From: Anaerolineaceae bacterium
Lineage (GTDB): Bacteria > Chloroflexota > Anaerolineae > Anaerolineales > Anaerolineaceae
NCBI GenBank assembly: GCA_029975475.1
Contig: JARKPB010000010.1
Span: forward strand, 272,989 to 336,988
Direction of reading: 5' to 3'
DNA: 64,000 bases
Below the pieces are notes generated by a model. The model saw only the letters and a program-made list of their open reading frames with translations. It did not search any database and was not told where the DNA came from. The position numbers and the translations under genes are program-made. Shown here one piece after another: positions 24,909 through 34,026 of the stretch (its first letter is position 1; the number at the start of each line of letters is the position of its first letter).

Positions 24909-25957
24909 GCGATTCCAGCATCTGTATCCTTCCGCGGCTGCAAGGGGTGGGCGGGCCAACCTCTTTTTCAAAGAAAATGACCGCCGGACTGACCCGGCGG
25001 GGAATCCGGGCGCATTCTGACCCTCTGGATCCCACCACGGCGGCGATCCTGGTGGTCGCCGGCACGCGCCGCCTTGACTGGCTGCTGGCAGCCAAACGCC
25101 GCGGCATCCGCATTGTTCAACGCCTGGATGGAATGAACTGGGTCCACCGCCGCCGCTGGACCGGCCTGCGCCATTTTTTACGCTCCGAAGTGAACAACTG
25201 GATCCTCGCTGTTATCCGCAGCCGTCTGGCCGACCACATCGTGTATCAGAGCCAATTTTCGCGCAACTGGTGGCAGACGCGCTACGGTCCTACCCGCGCC
25301 AGCAGCGAAGTGATCTATAACGGCGCTGACCTGAACGCCTATTCTCCCGCTGGCCCGGCCGACCTGCCCACCAGCCACCTGCGCCTGCTGGTGGTTGAGG
25401 GCCACCTGGACCGAGGGCATATCCACGAACTGCGCCACGCGCTTGAACTGCGCACCCTGCTGGAACAGCGACTTGGGAAGGCGGTTGAACTGACCGTGGC
25501 CGGCGATGTTCCCGCGGATGTCTGGGAAGAAGTGAACCGGTCTTACCACGGTTGGATCACCTGGAAAGGCGTGGTCAAGCGCGAAGACATTCCCCTGCTG
25601 GACCGCTCCTCACACCTATTATTTCCGGTGGAAATCAATGCCGCCTGCCCGAATTCCGTCATCGAAGCGATGGCCTGCGGTCTGCCGGTGGTCTCATTTG
25701 CCACCGGGTCGCTGGCTGAACTGGTGGATGACGAAGCCGGGAGGGTGGTTCCTTACGGGGCGAATTACTGGAAACTGGAACACGGCGATGTGCCGGCCCT
25801 GCTGGAAGCGGCGGTAGAGGTGCTGGAGGCGCGGGAACGCTACAGCCGCCAGGCGAGGCAGCGGGCGGAACGGTTGTTTGACTCCGAAACGATGGTAGAA
25901 GGGTATCTTCAGGCTTTATTGAAAGAGGAATCCGCCGGGCGGATTAAAAATCTTTAA
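24905..25957 (+). CDS. Glycosyltransferase family 4
   Basis: 350 aa from a GTG that overlaps the wecB stop. GT-B fold: the N-terminal part carries GVGGPTSFSKKM and NGADLNAYSP. The C-terminal donor site is visible as NAACPNSVIEAMACGLPVVSF (E in the EX7E-like motif) with GSLAELVDDEAGRVV. Probably transfers a sugar, perhaps ManNAcA, in the same surface-glycan pathway. Its 3' end overlaps the convergent phosphoribosyltransferase gene by 14 bp. Confidence 0.88.
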   Translation: MSDSSICILPRLQGVGGPTSFSKKMTAGLTRRGIRAHSDPLDPTTAAILVVAGTRRLDWLLAAKRRGIRIVQRLDGMNWVHRRRWTGLRHFLRSEVNNWILAVIRSRLADHIVYQSQFSRNWWQTRYGPTRASSEVIYNGADLNAYSPAGPADLPTSHLRLLVVEGHLDRGHIHELRHALELRTLLEQRLGKAVELTVAGDVPADVWEEVNRSYHGWITWKGVVKREDIPLLDRSSHLLFPVEINAACPNSVIEAMACGLPVVSFATGSLAELVDDEAGRVVPYGANYWKLEHGDVPALLEAAVEVLEARERYSRQARQRAERLFDSETMVEGYLQALLKEESAGRIKNL

Positions 25958-26462
25958 GCAGCACCGCTTCCGGCCCGCGGTTGATTTCCCATGGATACAC
26001 AATGTGCGCGTCTGTGCTGGCAGCGAAATAGTCCGGGCGCAAACCGCCGAACAGACTGCGGTAGGGGTTAAAATGCAGCACACAGGTGTACGGCGCGCCG
26101 GCTGAGGCGGCCACGCGGTTGCGCACCGCCGTTATGGTGCGGCCCGATCCCCAGACATCATCCACCACCAGCACGCGCCGCCCGCGCAATAAGGCGGCTT
26201 CGGGAAATTGCAGGAACTGCGGCCAGGCCATCAGCCGGTCGCGTCCCGGGTCAGAAGCGCTTTCCATCGCGGGAGGAAAATCCACCGCTGCGGTCAGCAC
26301 TGTGTTGATATGCAGCGCTTCCGCCAGCAGCCCGCCCGGTACCAGCCCGCCGCGGGTGATCATCAGGATGGCGTCAAATTCCGTGTCGAACTGCGGAATC
26401 AGGTGGTCAATTAATTTGTCCACCTCTTGCCAGGAAAGGATTTCGCGCCTGGGCGTGTTCAT
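25944..26462 (-). CDS. Phosphoribosyltransferase
   Basis: 172 aa, started at MNTPRREILSWQEV, 7 nt after the sigma factor stop; a longer frame would run into that gene. The PRPP loop is VLVVDDVWGSGRTITAV, and ILMITRGGLVPGGLLAEAL forms the pyrophosphate loop. The domain is similar to xanthine/hypoxanthine-type transferases (Gpt-like); the base is uncertain. Likely purine salvage, co-transcribed with rpoD. Confidence 0.87.
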   Translation of the reverse strand: MNTPRREILSWQEVDKLIDHLIPQFDTEFDAILMITRGGLVPGGLLAEALHINTVLTAAVDFPPAMESASDPGRDRLMAWPQFLQFPEAALLRGRRVLVVDDVWGSGRTITAVRNRVAASAGAPYTCVLHFNPYRSLFGGLRPDYFAASTDAHIVYPWEINRGPEAVLLKDF

Positions 26463-26469
26463 CGCAAAC

Positions 26470-27645
26470 TTACAGGTATTCGCGCAGCTGACGCGAGCGG
26501 CGCGGGTGGCGCAGCCGCCGCAGGGCTTTGCCTTCAATCTGGCGGATGCGCTCGCGGGTCAGTCCAAATTTTTGCCCGACTTCTTCCAGGGTGTAGGTGT
26601 GGCCGTTTTCCAGCCCGAAACGCAGGCGTAAAATGCGCGCCTCGCGCGGGGGCAGAGTTTCGAGCACTTCTTCAATTTTTTCGCGCAGCAGCTTGGCGTA
26701 CGCGCTCTGGCTGGGGGTGGGAGTAATTTGATCTTCAACAAACTGGCCCAGCTCAGAATCTTCTTCGTCCTCGTTAATGGGCGATTCAAGCGAGAGCGGC
26801 AGCCAGGAGACCCGCAGCATCCATTCCACTTTCGCGGTGGTAACCCCGATGGATTCGGCCAGTTCATCGTTGGTTGGCGCGCGGCCGAGTTTTTGTTCCA
26901 GTTCGTGGGTCAGTTTGTACAGCTGGCGGATGCGGTCTACCATGTGAACGGGCACGCGGATGGTGCGGCCTTGATCGGCAATCGACCGCGTGATGGTCTG
27001 CCGGATCCACCAGGTGGCGTAGGTGGAGAAGCGGAAGCCGCGCTGATATTCAAACTTTTCAACCGCTTTCATCAGGCCCAGATTGCCTTCCTGAATCAGG
27101 TCCAGAAAGGGAACCCCGCGGCCCATATAGCGTTTGGCGATGCTGACCACCAGGCGCGTATTGGCTTTGATGAGGTGCTCTCGGGCTTCCATACCGTCGT
27201 TGACCTGCTGCTGCAGGCGCAGGCGCTGCTCGGGAGTGCCGCTGCCATTTAAACGGTCAAGCTGTTTGCGTGCTTGTCGGCCGCGCTCGATGCGCTGGGC
27301 AATTTCCAGCTCTTCCTGCAAATTTAAGAGCGGAACCCGCGACATTTCTTTGAGGTACAGGCCGATGGTGTCATCCGAAGAAATGGTAGCCAGATCGGCG
27401 AAAGGATCCAGGTCGCTGGGCGGCAGAGGATCATCCTCCGGCCCAATTTCACCCTCGCGGTCTAAAATATCCACGCCGTGACGGCGTAAAGCCACCAGGA
27501 TTGCCTCGAGATGATCGGCGTCCTGGGCAGCATCTGGATAAACTTCCATCAAATCGTCCGTGGTCAGATACCCCTGAACATCTGCTTTTTCCAACAACAG
27601 GCTCAGGATCTCGGTGTTCCGCTTGCGCCTCACTGGATTCGCCAC
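26470..27645 (-). CDS. rpoD: RNA polymerase primary sigma factor (sigma-70)
   Basis: 391 aa. A region 1.1-like N-terminus is followed by region 1.2 (DTIGLYLKEMSRVPLL), region 2 (RLVVSIAKRYMGRGVPFLDLIQEGN, then FEYQRGFRFSTYATWWIRQ for -10 melting), region 3 (HELEQKLGRAPTNDELAE) and region 4 (LEEVGQKFGLTRERIRQIE for the -35). It probably reads the many TATAAT boxes seen here. Upstream lies a DUF177 gene, 71 bp away. Confidence 0.93.
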   Translation of the reverse strand: MANPVRRKRNTEILSLLLEKADVQGYLTTDDLMEVYPDAAQDADHLEAILVALRRHGVDILDREGEIGPEDDPLPPSDLDPFADLATISSDDTIGLYLKEMSRVPLLNLQEELEIAQRIERGRQARKQLDRLNGSGTPEQRLRLQQQVNDGMEAREHLIKANTRLVVSIAKRYMGRGVPFLDLIQEGNLGLMKAVEKFEYQRGFRFSTYATWWIRQTITRSIADQGRTIRVPVHMVDRIRQLYKLTHELEQKLGRAPTNDELAESIGVTTAKVEWMLRVSWLPLSLESPINEDEEDSELGQFVEDQITPTPSQSAYAKLLREKIEEVLETLPPREARILRLRFGLENGHTYTLEEVGQKFGLTRERIRQIEGKALRRLRHPRRSRQLREYL

Positions 27646-27716
27646 GCTTCCTCCTTTTACGAGTCAGGTTCCCCTCTCGCAAGCCGACTTGCATAAAATT
27701 GTGCGCGCGCCAGCGC

Positions 27717-28199
27717 TTAGACAGAAGCGGCTGCCTCCGCGTGTTCACACACAGTTGTATTCAAGTTGGCTCCGCAGATCACACACAAGCCCTTACAGTC
27801 TGGCTGACAGAGGGGCTTGATCGGTAACTCCAGTAATAAATACTCCCGCAGCAACGGAGCCAGGTCCACCTGGCCGTCTTCTGGAACCAGCAGACCGGAA
27901 TCGGTAACGTTGTTGCGGGTAAAAGCAAATAATTCCTCAAAGTCAGTATGGATATCCTGATGATATTCATCCAGACAGCGGACGCACTCCTGGACGGTAT
28001 CGCCGTGAAAATCCCCCTGAAAGAGAAGGCCCTGCGGGGTGCGGCTGATGCGAACGGAACCGCTCAGGTGACTCACTAAAAAATCTTCAGAAAAACTGAA
28101 TTCAGGGACATCAAATTGCATGTCCCTGTACGTCCCAATCGATTGATGCACCAGAAAACCAATATTTACCCGTAATGGAAAGCGCGGATTAAAGGTCAC
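27717..28199 (-). CDS. DUF177 (YceD-like) protein
   Basis: 160 aa from a GTG start (VTFNPRFPLRVNIGFLV), which is where family members begin. The only longer start lies inside the promoter and could not be translated. It ends with CQPDCKGLCVICGANLN, the zinc-ribbon-like end of the family, and has CVRCLDEYHQDI in the middle. In many bacteria this gene precedes rpmF (ribosomal protein L32) and affects 23S rRNA levels; no rpmF follows here. Confidence 0.88.
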   Translation of the reverse strand: MTFNPRFPLRVNIGFLVHQSIGTYRDMQFDVPEFSFSEDFLVSHLSGSVRISRTPQGLLFQGDFHGDTVQECVRCLDEYHQDIHTDFEELFAFTRNNVTDSGLLVPEDGQVDLAPLLREYLLLELPIKPLCQPDCKGLCVICGANLNTTVCEHAEAAASV

Positions 28200-28245
28200 G
28201 GTATCACATTTTAAGGAAGTAGAATATAATGAAACGTACGCGAAA

Positions 28246-28274
28246 ATTATAGCACGCGGCGACTCGCTAGTCAA
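28246..28274 (-). promoter_or_regulatory. Near-consensus sigma-70 promoter of the DUF177-rpoD operon
   Basis: On the minus strand TTGACT, exactly 17 bp, TATAAT. Start near 28239, giving a 40-nt leader; this fixes the DUF177 start codon. Confidence 0.9.
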
Positions 28275-28303
28275 GTTTTTATGATTAATTTGATAAATAT
28301 TAA

Positions 28304-28921
28304 ATGAAACCGGCCGCTCAACTCCTCATCGCCACCACCAACCCCGGAAAACGGATCGAAATCCAGGAAATTCTGGCGGATTTTACCCCGCCGCTCGAAC
28401 TTAAACTGCCACTCGAGCTGGGGATCGACCTCGAAGTGCCGGAAACCGGGCACAGCTACGCCGAAAATGCGGCGTTAAAAGCGCTGGCTTACGCGGCCCG
28501 CAGCGGCCTGCCAGCCCTGGCCGATGATTCCGGGCTGGAAGTCGAGACGCTGGACGGCGCGCCGGGGTTATTCTCAGCCCGGTACGCGCCTCAGCCCGGC
28601 GCGACCGACGCTGACCGGCGGCGCTACCTGCTGGCCAACCTGGCGGACAAACCCCGCCCGTGGAAGGCGCGCTTTGTCTGCGCTGTGGCGCTTGCCCTAC
28701 CGGACGGGCGCCTGCTGCACAGCCGCGGCGAATGCCCCGGCGAGATTATTCCGCAGGAACTGGGCAGCAACGGCTTCGGGTATGATCCGATCTTCTGGAT
28801 GCCGGAATTCGAAGCCACCATGGCGCAGTTGAGCGCCGCACAGAAAAACCGCATCAGCCACCGCGCCCAGGCCCTGCGCGCGGCTTTTCCGCTGCTGGCG
28901 CAGGTCTTTTCCCGGGATTGA
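28304..28921 (+). CDS. rdgB: XTP/dITP diphosphatase (Ham1/RdgB)
   Basis: 205 aa, usual length. LLIATTNPGKRIEIQEIL (nucleotide-binding SNxxK-type start), YAENAALKALAYAARSGLPALADDSGLEV and GSNGFGYDPIFWMPE are diagnostic. It hydrolyses non-canonical purine triphosphates such as XTP and dITP, keeping them out of DNA. Start ATG has no ribosome site. It is divergent from the DUF177 gene and ends at a bidirectional terminator. Confidence 0.94.
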   Translation: MKPAAQLLIATTNPGKRIEIQEILADFTPPLELKLPLELGIDLEVPETGHSYAENAALKALAYAARSGLPALADDSGLEVETLDGAPGLFSARYAPQPGATDADRRRYLLANLADKPRPWKARFVCAVALALPDGRLLHSRGECPGEIIPQELGSNGFGYDPIFWMPEFEATMAQLSAAQKNRISHRAQALRAAFPLLAQVFSRD

Positions 28922-28928
28922 CCCAATG

Positions 28929-28961
28929 AAAAAAACGCCCGCTGAAGTCAGCGGGCGTTTT
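28929..28961. terminator. Bidirectional terminator
   Basis: Seven A, stem ACGCCCGCTGA / TCAGCGGGCGT, four T. It serves rdgB and, on the other strand, the operon ending with PPK2. Confidence 0.88.
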
Positions 28962-28973
28962 ACCGCGTGCGGC

Positions 28974-29798
28974 TTACTCTGCCAGCAGGCGCTGGCGGTA
29001 CGGGGCGAGATCTTCGGTTTGTTTGGGATAGGACATCTTCAGCCCCTTCAGCGTATCCACCAGAATACTCAGAACGGCCAGGTTGCGGTACCAGTTGCGG
29101 TTGGCCGGGATGGCATACCAGGGGGCGGTGTGCGCGCTGGTCTCGTTCAGCGCGTCTTCAAAGGCGCGCTGATAATCATCCCAGAGTTTGCGCTCTTCCA
29201 GATCGGCAGGGTTGAACTTCCACTGCTTTTCGGGAATGTCGATGCGCTCGAGCAGGCGTTCCTTCTGCTCATCTTTGGAGATATGCAGATAGAATTTAAG
29301 AATCGTGGTGCCTTCCTCAGCCAGCATGCGCTCAAAATCGCGAATCTGGCGGTAGCGCCGTTTGGTCTCGTCGGCGTCAATCCAGCCTTTGACGCGCACA
29401 ATCAGCACATCCTCGTAATGCGAACGGTTGAAGACGACGATCTCGCCGCGGGCTGGAACGCAGGCGTGCACCCGCCACAGATAGTCGTGCGCCAGTTCCA
29501 GCGGGGTAGGCGCCTTAAAGGACGCCACCTTTACTCCCTGCGGATTGACCCCCTCAAAGACGGCGCGGATCGTGCCGTCTTTACCGCCGGTATCAATAGC
29601 CTGAAAAACGACCAGCAAGCGCTGTTTCCCCTCAGCATACAGCATCTCCTGCAGCCCGGCCAGCTCGGCGCGCAGCTTGAGGATGCGCTCCTGCGCCTTT
29701 TCTTTTCCGTCTTTGAAGCACGAACGATCGTCAGCGTCCAGTTTGGCGATTTTAAAGCCGCCCTCCGGCGGGATGCGGTACTTCTCAAAACCGGCCAT
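28974..29798 (-). CDS. ppk2: Polyphosphate kinase 2 family protein
   Basis: 274 aa. Walker A FQAIDTGGKDGTIRAVFEG at residues 65-83, FNRSHYEDVL as the Walker B region, and a lid with KGWIDADETKRRYRQI. The size and the single PPK2 domain fit class I/III enzymes that use polyphosphate to phosphorylate ADP or AMP. Last gene of the KamA operon; AAGGA precedes the start. Confidence 0.92.
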   Translation of the reverse strand: MAGFEKYRIPPEGGFKIAKLDADDRSCFKDGKEKAQERILKLRAELAGLQEMLYAEGKQRLLVVFQAIDTGGKDGTIRAVFEGVNPQGVKVASFKAPTPLELAHDYLWRVHACVPARGEIVVFNRSHYEDVLIVRVKGWIDADETKRRYRQIRDFERMLAEEGTTILKFYLHISKDEQKERLLERIDIPEKQWKFNPADLEERKLWDDYQRAFEDALNETSAHTAPWYAIPANRNWYRNLAVLSILVDTLKGLKMSYPKQTEDLAPYRQRLLAE

Positions 29799-29821
29799 GC
29801 GGTCCTTTCCGGCGGCGGGGT

Positions 29822-30778
29822 TTAGTCCTCGTCACCGATAATTTTAAAGATGCGGTCGATGACTTCTTCGGTCATTTTTTCGGCTACTTCAGCGGCCATC
29901 AAATTTTCATCCAGCTGTTCCAGACGCGACGCGCCGGTAATCACGCTGCTGACTTCCTTGCGCCGTAAAATCCAGGCGATGGCCAGCTGGGCGGTGGTGA
30001 TATCCAGTTCTTGAGCCAGGGTGGTCAGCTGGCGCACTTTTGCAATCCGTTCGGGGGTAATCCGCTCGCGGATCCAGGCCATATCCTCCTGCGAAGCGCG
30101 GCTGCCTTCCGGAATTCCTTCGTTGTATTTTCCGCTCAGGATGCCAAAATACAGCGGGCTCCAGGTGGTCAGGCCAATGCCCAGGTCCTTGACCAGCGGC
30201 ATCAGCTCTTTTTCTACCCGCTGGCGGTGAAAGAGGTTGTACTGCGGCTGTTCCATGGTCGGGGGGATCAGGCCGTGCTGGCGGGCAATCCCGTGCGCGC
30301 GGGCGACCTGCGAGGCTTCCCATTCCGAGGTTCCCCAGTAAAGAATCTTGCCTTGTTGAATGAGGATGTTCATTGTGCGCACAACTTCCTCAATGGGCGT
30401 GTCGGGATCATAGCGGTGGCAGAAATACAGGTCAACGTAATCGGTGTCAAGCCGCTTGAGCGACGCGTGAATCGATTCCATGATGTGCTTGCGCGACAAC
30501 CCGCGGCCGTTGGGCCCGGGCATGGTCGGCCAGAAGACCTTGCTGGAGATGACCAGAGCTTCGCGCGGCAAGCTTTTGATGGTGCGCCCCATGACTTCTT
30601 CGGCTTTCCCGTTGGCGTAGATATCCGCGTTGTCAAAAAAATTTACGCCATGGTCATAGGCCGCGTGGATCAGATCTTCGGCGGTCTTTTCCTGGATCTG
30701 CTGGCCAAAGGTCAGCCAGGCGCCCAGGGAGATTTCACTGACTTTCAGGCCGGAACGGCCAAGACGGCGGTAGTGCAT
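29822..30778 (-). CDS. Aldo/keto reductase (potassium-channel beta-subunit-like)
   Basis: 318 aa from MHYRRLGRSGLKVSEIS; longer starts would overlap the upstream gene. NADPH-dependent TIM barrel with the tetrad D (FFDNADIYANGKAEE, D and Y), K (SSKVFWP) and H (LYFCHRYDPDTP). SSVITGASRLEQLDENL binds the cofactor phosphate. The substrate is not evident. Confidence 0.92.
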   Translation of the reverse strand: MHYRRLGRSGLKVSEISLGAWLTFGQQIQEKTAEDLIHAAYDHGVNFFDNADIYANGKAEEVMGRTIKSLPREALVISSKVFWPTMPGPNGRGLSRKHIMESIHASLKRLDTDYVDLYFCHRYDPDTPIEEVVRTMNILIQQGKILYWGTSEWEASQVARAHGIARQHGLIPPTMEQPQYNLFHRQRVEKELMPLVKDLGIGLTTWSPLYFGILSGKYNEGIPEGSRASQEDMAWIRERITPERIAKVRQLTTLAQELDITTAQLAIAWILRRKEVSSVITGASRLEQLDENLMAAEVAEKMTEEVIDRIFKIIGDED

Positions 30779-30791
30779 AATTTTTATCCTT

Positions 30792-31658
30792 TCACTTTTT
30801 TGCGGGCGGCAGGCCCACCAGGTAGGCCTTCCAGTCCAGATCGTCAATTGAAGCAACCGGCGGGTAGCCGCGCGCCATGCGCAGGAAGGTATAACCGGCT
30901 GCCAGCAAAGCCTGCGCGACCACTCTTCCAGCCTCGTGGCCGTGCATTTCGATCAACAGGACGGGCGGCGCTTCGCGCAGCAGGCGGCTCATCCCGCGAA
31001 TGGCCAGCGCTTCACCGCCCTCTATATCCATTTTAACCACATCCGGCAGGGGATAGCCGCGCCGGTAGACGATTTCATCCAGCGTCACGCCTTCGACGCG
31101 GAGGTGCTGCTGGTACGCCTCGTTATCCCGGCCAGCCGAGCCCTGGACCTTGCCCATACTGGTCGAAGCATGCACCAGGAAAGTTACCGTTCCCGGTTTA
31201 TCGACCACCGCGGCGTCAAGCACCTGCACCCTGCCTTCCAGGTCATTGAGCGCCAGGTTGCGGCGCAGCCGCTCGATGTTCACCGGCAGGGCTTCCACCG
31301 CCACCACCCGGCCCGCGTCCCCGACCCGGCGCGCCAGCAGCAGGCTGATATAACCGATATTCGCGCCGACATCATAGGCGGTCATCCCCGGCCTGACAAA
31401 ACGCCGCAGCGCCTTCTGCAGCTCGGCTTCATAGGTGCCCAGCCAGTAGTCTTTCTCGGTGTGCAGGTCCAGTTCCAAACGATAGCCAGCCAGTCCGCCA
31501 GCCGCAACCTTAACAATCGTCCTGCCTTCCGGGGCGGCTTCATTGAGCGTATTGCGAAGCAAGCGGGCCAGCGGCCGGAAGCGGTAGATAGCCTGTTTGA
31601 GGCGGTCAGGCAGCAGACGGGCAGCCAGGCTGGCGGCGGCGAGCAGAAGCTTCTTCAA
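30792..31658 (-). CDS. FkbM-family methyltransferase
   Basis: 288 aa from a TTG start with GAGGA upstream, 3 nt after kamA. SAM motif I YDVGANIGYISLLLARRVG, VVAVEALPVNIERLRRNL, then VVKMDIEGGEALAIRGM, typical of FkbM proteins that O-methylate sugars or polyketides. Its partner molecule is unknown; the glycan genes at 22-26 kb are one candidate. Confidence 0.9.
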   Translation of the reverse strand: MKKLLLAAASLAARLLPDRLKQAIYRFRPLARLLRNTLNEAAPEGRTIVKVAAGGLAGYRLELDLHTEKDYWLGTYEAELQKALRRFVRPGMTAYDVGANIGYISLLLARRVGDAGRVVAVEALPVNIERLRRNLALNDLEGRVQVLDAAVVDKPGTVTFLVHASTSMGKVQGSAGRDNEAYQQHLRVEGVTLDEIVYRRGYPLPDVVKMDIEGGEALAIRGMSRLLREAPPVLLIEMHGHEAGRVVAQALLAAGYTFLRMARGYPPVASIDDLDWKAYLVGLPPAKK

Positions 31659-31661
31659 GTG

Positions 31662-32999
31662 TTAATCCTCATTGCCGCTGCCAATGCCCAGCGGTTTCCA
31701 TTTATCCGCGTTGTCGCGCAGCCGGTGCGCGCCGCCGCCGCGGTTATGCAGCTGGTCAAAACCTTCCGGTTTAATGAACATATCCACGCCGTCCAGCAGC
31801 CCGCTCACGCCTTCCTGCCCGGGTTCCATCCGGCGAGTCCGGCAGTACGGGCAGGTTTTGGGATCGTGCGGCTCGTAGGTCAGCGGTTCTTCGTAGGTGC
31901 TGATATAGCCTTCGTAATTGCGAAGCACAATTTTATGATCGCTGGCTGAGATCTGGTAATTGGGCATGACCGGGATTTTACCCCCACCGCCAGGCGCATC
32001 CACCACGTAGGTCGGCACGGCGTAGCCGGAGGTGTGGCCGCGCAGACCCTCAATGATCTCGATTCCTTTTGCCACCGGGGTGCGAAAATGCCCGGCGCCT
32101 TCCACCAGGTCGCACTGGTAGAGGTAATACGGGCGCACGCGGATGCGCACCAGGTCCTGAACCAGTTTGCGCTGAATGTGCACGCAGTCGTTCACCCCGG
32201 CCAGCAGCACCGATTGATTGCCCAGCGGTATGCCGGCACGGGTGAGTTTATCGGCTGCCTGCGCCAGTTCAGCGGTAATTTCATTGGGATGGTTGACATG
32301 GATATTCATCCAGACCGGGTGGTACTTCTGGAGCATGTCGCACAGCTCGTCCGTCACCCGCTGGGGCATAAAGACCGGCACGCGCGTGCCCAGGCGAATA
32401 ATCTCGATATGCTCAATCTCGCGCAGACGCGCGATCAGCTCTTCCAGCAGCTTGGGCGCCAGGGTGAGCGGATCTCCGCCGGAGAGGAGCACGTCGCGCA
32501 CCTGCGGAGTGCGGCGCAGGTATTCAATCTGGGCTTCAAATTCGCTGCGCGAAAACGTGGCCGAGGGATCGCCGACGATCCGCGAGCGGGTGCAGTAGCG
32601 GCAGTAAGAGGCGCACTGGGTGGTAACCAGCATCAAAACCCGGTCGGGATACCGGTGCACCAGACCCGGCACGGGAGAATGGCGGTCTTCAGCCAGCGAA
32701 TCTTCCATCATACCGGTAAAGGGCAGCACCTCGCAGTCAGTGGGGATAATCTGCTTGCGGATCGGGTCGTGAGGATCATCCGGATCGATCAAAGAGACAA
32801 AATATGGGGTGACATCCACCCGGAAGAGTCCCTGGGTAGACAGGGCTTTGCGTTCGTCCTCGGTCAGGGTGAGGACATGTTCAAAATCTTCAACCGTGTT
32901 CAGGCGCTTGCTCAACTGCCAGCGCCAGTCATTCCATTTTTCATCGGGCACATCGGCAAAATAGGGTGCCCGCCGGGAGCGGAAAGGAGCAGGAGACAT
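31662..32999 (-). CDS. kamA: Lysine 2,3-aminomutase (KamA family)
   Basis: 445 aa. Radical SAM motif C129-ASY-C133-RY-C136. The PLP region follows, with YQCDLVEGAGHFRTPVAKG and TYVVDAPGGGGK. These two stretches keep both aspartates that bind the lysine amino group in KamA, which argues against glutamate 2,3-aminomutase. The C-terminal zinc region is reduced to CPYC. It would make beta-lysine, for lysine fermentation or for an N-acetyl-beta-lysine osmolyte, but no kamD/E or ablB is nearby. GAGGTG precedes the ATG. First gene of a four-gene operon. Confidence 0.9.
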   Translation of the reverse strand: MSPAPFRSRRAPYFADVPDEKWNDWRWQLSKRLNTVEDFEHVLTLTEDERKALSTQGLFRVDVTPYFVSLIDPDDPHDPIRKQIIPTDCEVLPFTGMMEDSLAEDRHSPVPGLVHRYPDRVLMLVTTQCASYCRYCTRSRIVGDPSATFSRSEFEAQIEYLRRTPQVRDVLLSGGDPLTLAPKLLEELIARLREIEHIEIIRLGTRVPVFMPQRVTDELCDMLQKYHPVWMNIHVNHPNEITAELAQAADKLTRAGIPLGNQSVLLAGVNDCVHIQRKLVQDLVRIRVRPYYLYQCDLVEGAGHFRTPVAKGIEIIEGLRGHTSGYAVPTYVVDAPGGGGKIPVMPNYQISASDHKIVLRNYEGYISTYEEPLTYEPHDPKTCPYCRTRRMEPGQEGVSGLLDGVDMFIKPEGFDQLHNRGGGAHRLRDNADKWKPLGIGSGNED

Positions 33000-33274
33000 T
33001 TTTCACCTCGTTAAGCCATAAGGATCATCGGCCTGTCAACAATACGGCAGAATACGCCGGCGGGGCAATGCCCCGGGACAACCAGCAGCGATCAGCCCCG
33101 CGGGGGGTCGTGGTCGGTGCGGTAAAAGCCGGCAAAGAGCGAAAGTCGAACCCAGTATGCCATAGGAATATTTTAAGGGGAAAAGAGGTACGGGTCAATC
33201 ATCCCCGGCGCGCCTATCAAACCGCCGGCTGTGTTATAAATTAATGACTGGTTGTGGAGATGCAGGAGGAACGC

Positions 33275-34019
33275 ATGATCAGAGCCGTCTTGATCACCGG
33301 GGGAATGAGCGACATCGGGCGGGCCGCCGGCGGCCTTCGCCAGAGCCGGTTACGGCGTGGCGGTTAACTACCGCCGCCAGGCCGAACAGGCTGAAGCGTT
33401 CGCCCGCGAACTGCGAGACCGCCACGGCGCGCCGAACGCCGTGGCGTTGAAAGCGGATGTGCGCCAGCGGGAAGCCGTGAGCGCAATGATGGACGCAGCC
33501 TGGGAGAGGCTGGGCGGGCTGACCGTGCTGGTCAACAACGCCGGGATCAACAAGGACCGCGCCTTTCTGGAGATGAGCGACGAGGACTGGCACATCGTGC
33601 TGGATACGATTTTGACCGGTTCTTTCCTGTGCGCCCAGGAGTTCGCCCGGCGCTTCACAGGCGAAAGCGGCTGCATCCTCAACCTGGGCGCGACCACCGG
33701 GCTGAAGGGGCGCAAGAACGGGGTCAATTACTGCAGCGCGCGGGCCGGCATCCTGACCTTCACCAAGTGTCTGGCGCTGGAACTGGCTCCGCGCATCCGC
33801 GTTAACACGATCACCCCCGGCTGGATTGACACCGCCGAGGTGCGCGAGCGCTACCAGCTGGATATCCCGGAAAACCTGGCCAAAGCGGAGGCGAGCGTCC
33901 CGCTCGGGCGGCTGGGCCGGCCGGAGGAGATCGCCAGCCTGATGGTCTACCTGGCAGAGGCCGGCAGCTACATCAGCGGGCAGAATTTCTTCGTGGATGG
34001 CGGGTATTACATGCATTAA
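33275..34019 (+). pseudogene. Frameshifted short-chain dehydrogenase (FabG-like)
   Basis: An AGGAGG site and ATG at 33275 begin MIRAVLITGGMSDIGRAA, then one extra base in the palindromic GGCCGCCGGCGGCC (about 33322-33335) moves the frame. The rest continues from AFARAGYGVAVNYRRQ to VDGGYYMH with no further break. Two active-site positions are also altered: the catalytic Ser region reads LNLGATTG and YxxxK reads YCSAR (Lys to Arg). The joint evidence points to an inactive or specialised SDR; an assembly error alone would explain the shift but not the residues. Confidence 0.75.
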
Positions 34020-34026
34020 AGCGGAT

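Noticed and set aside
27646..27716. rpmF (ribosomal protein L32) expected after DUF177
   Set aside because: The 71-bp gap is too short and no L32-like frame is present; the gene must be elsewhere.
30011..31036. 341-codon plus-strand open frame
   Set aside because: Antisense to the aldo/keto reductase and FkbM genes, which are supported by motifs and ribosome sites.
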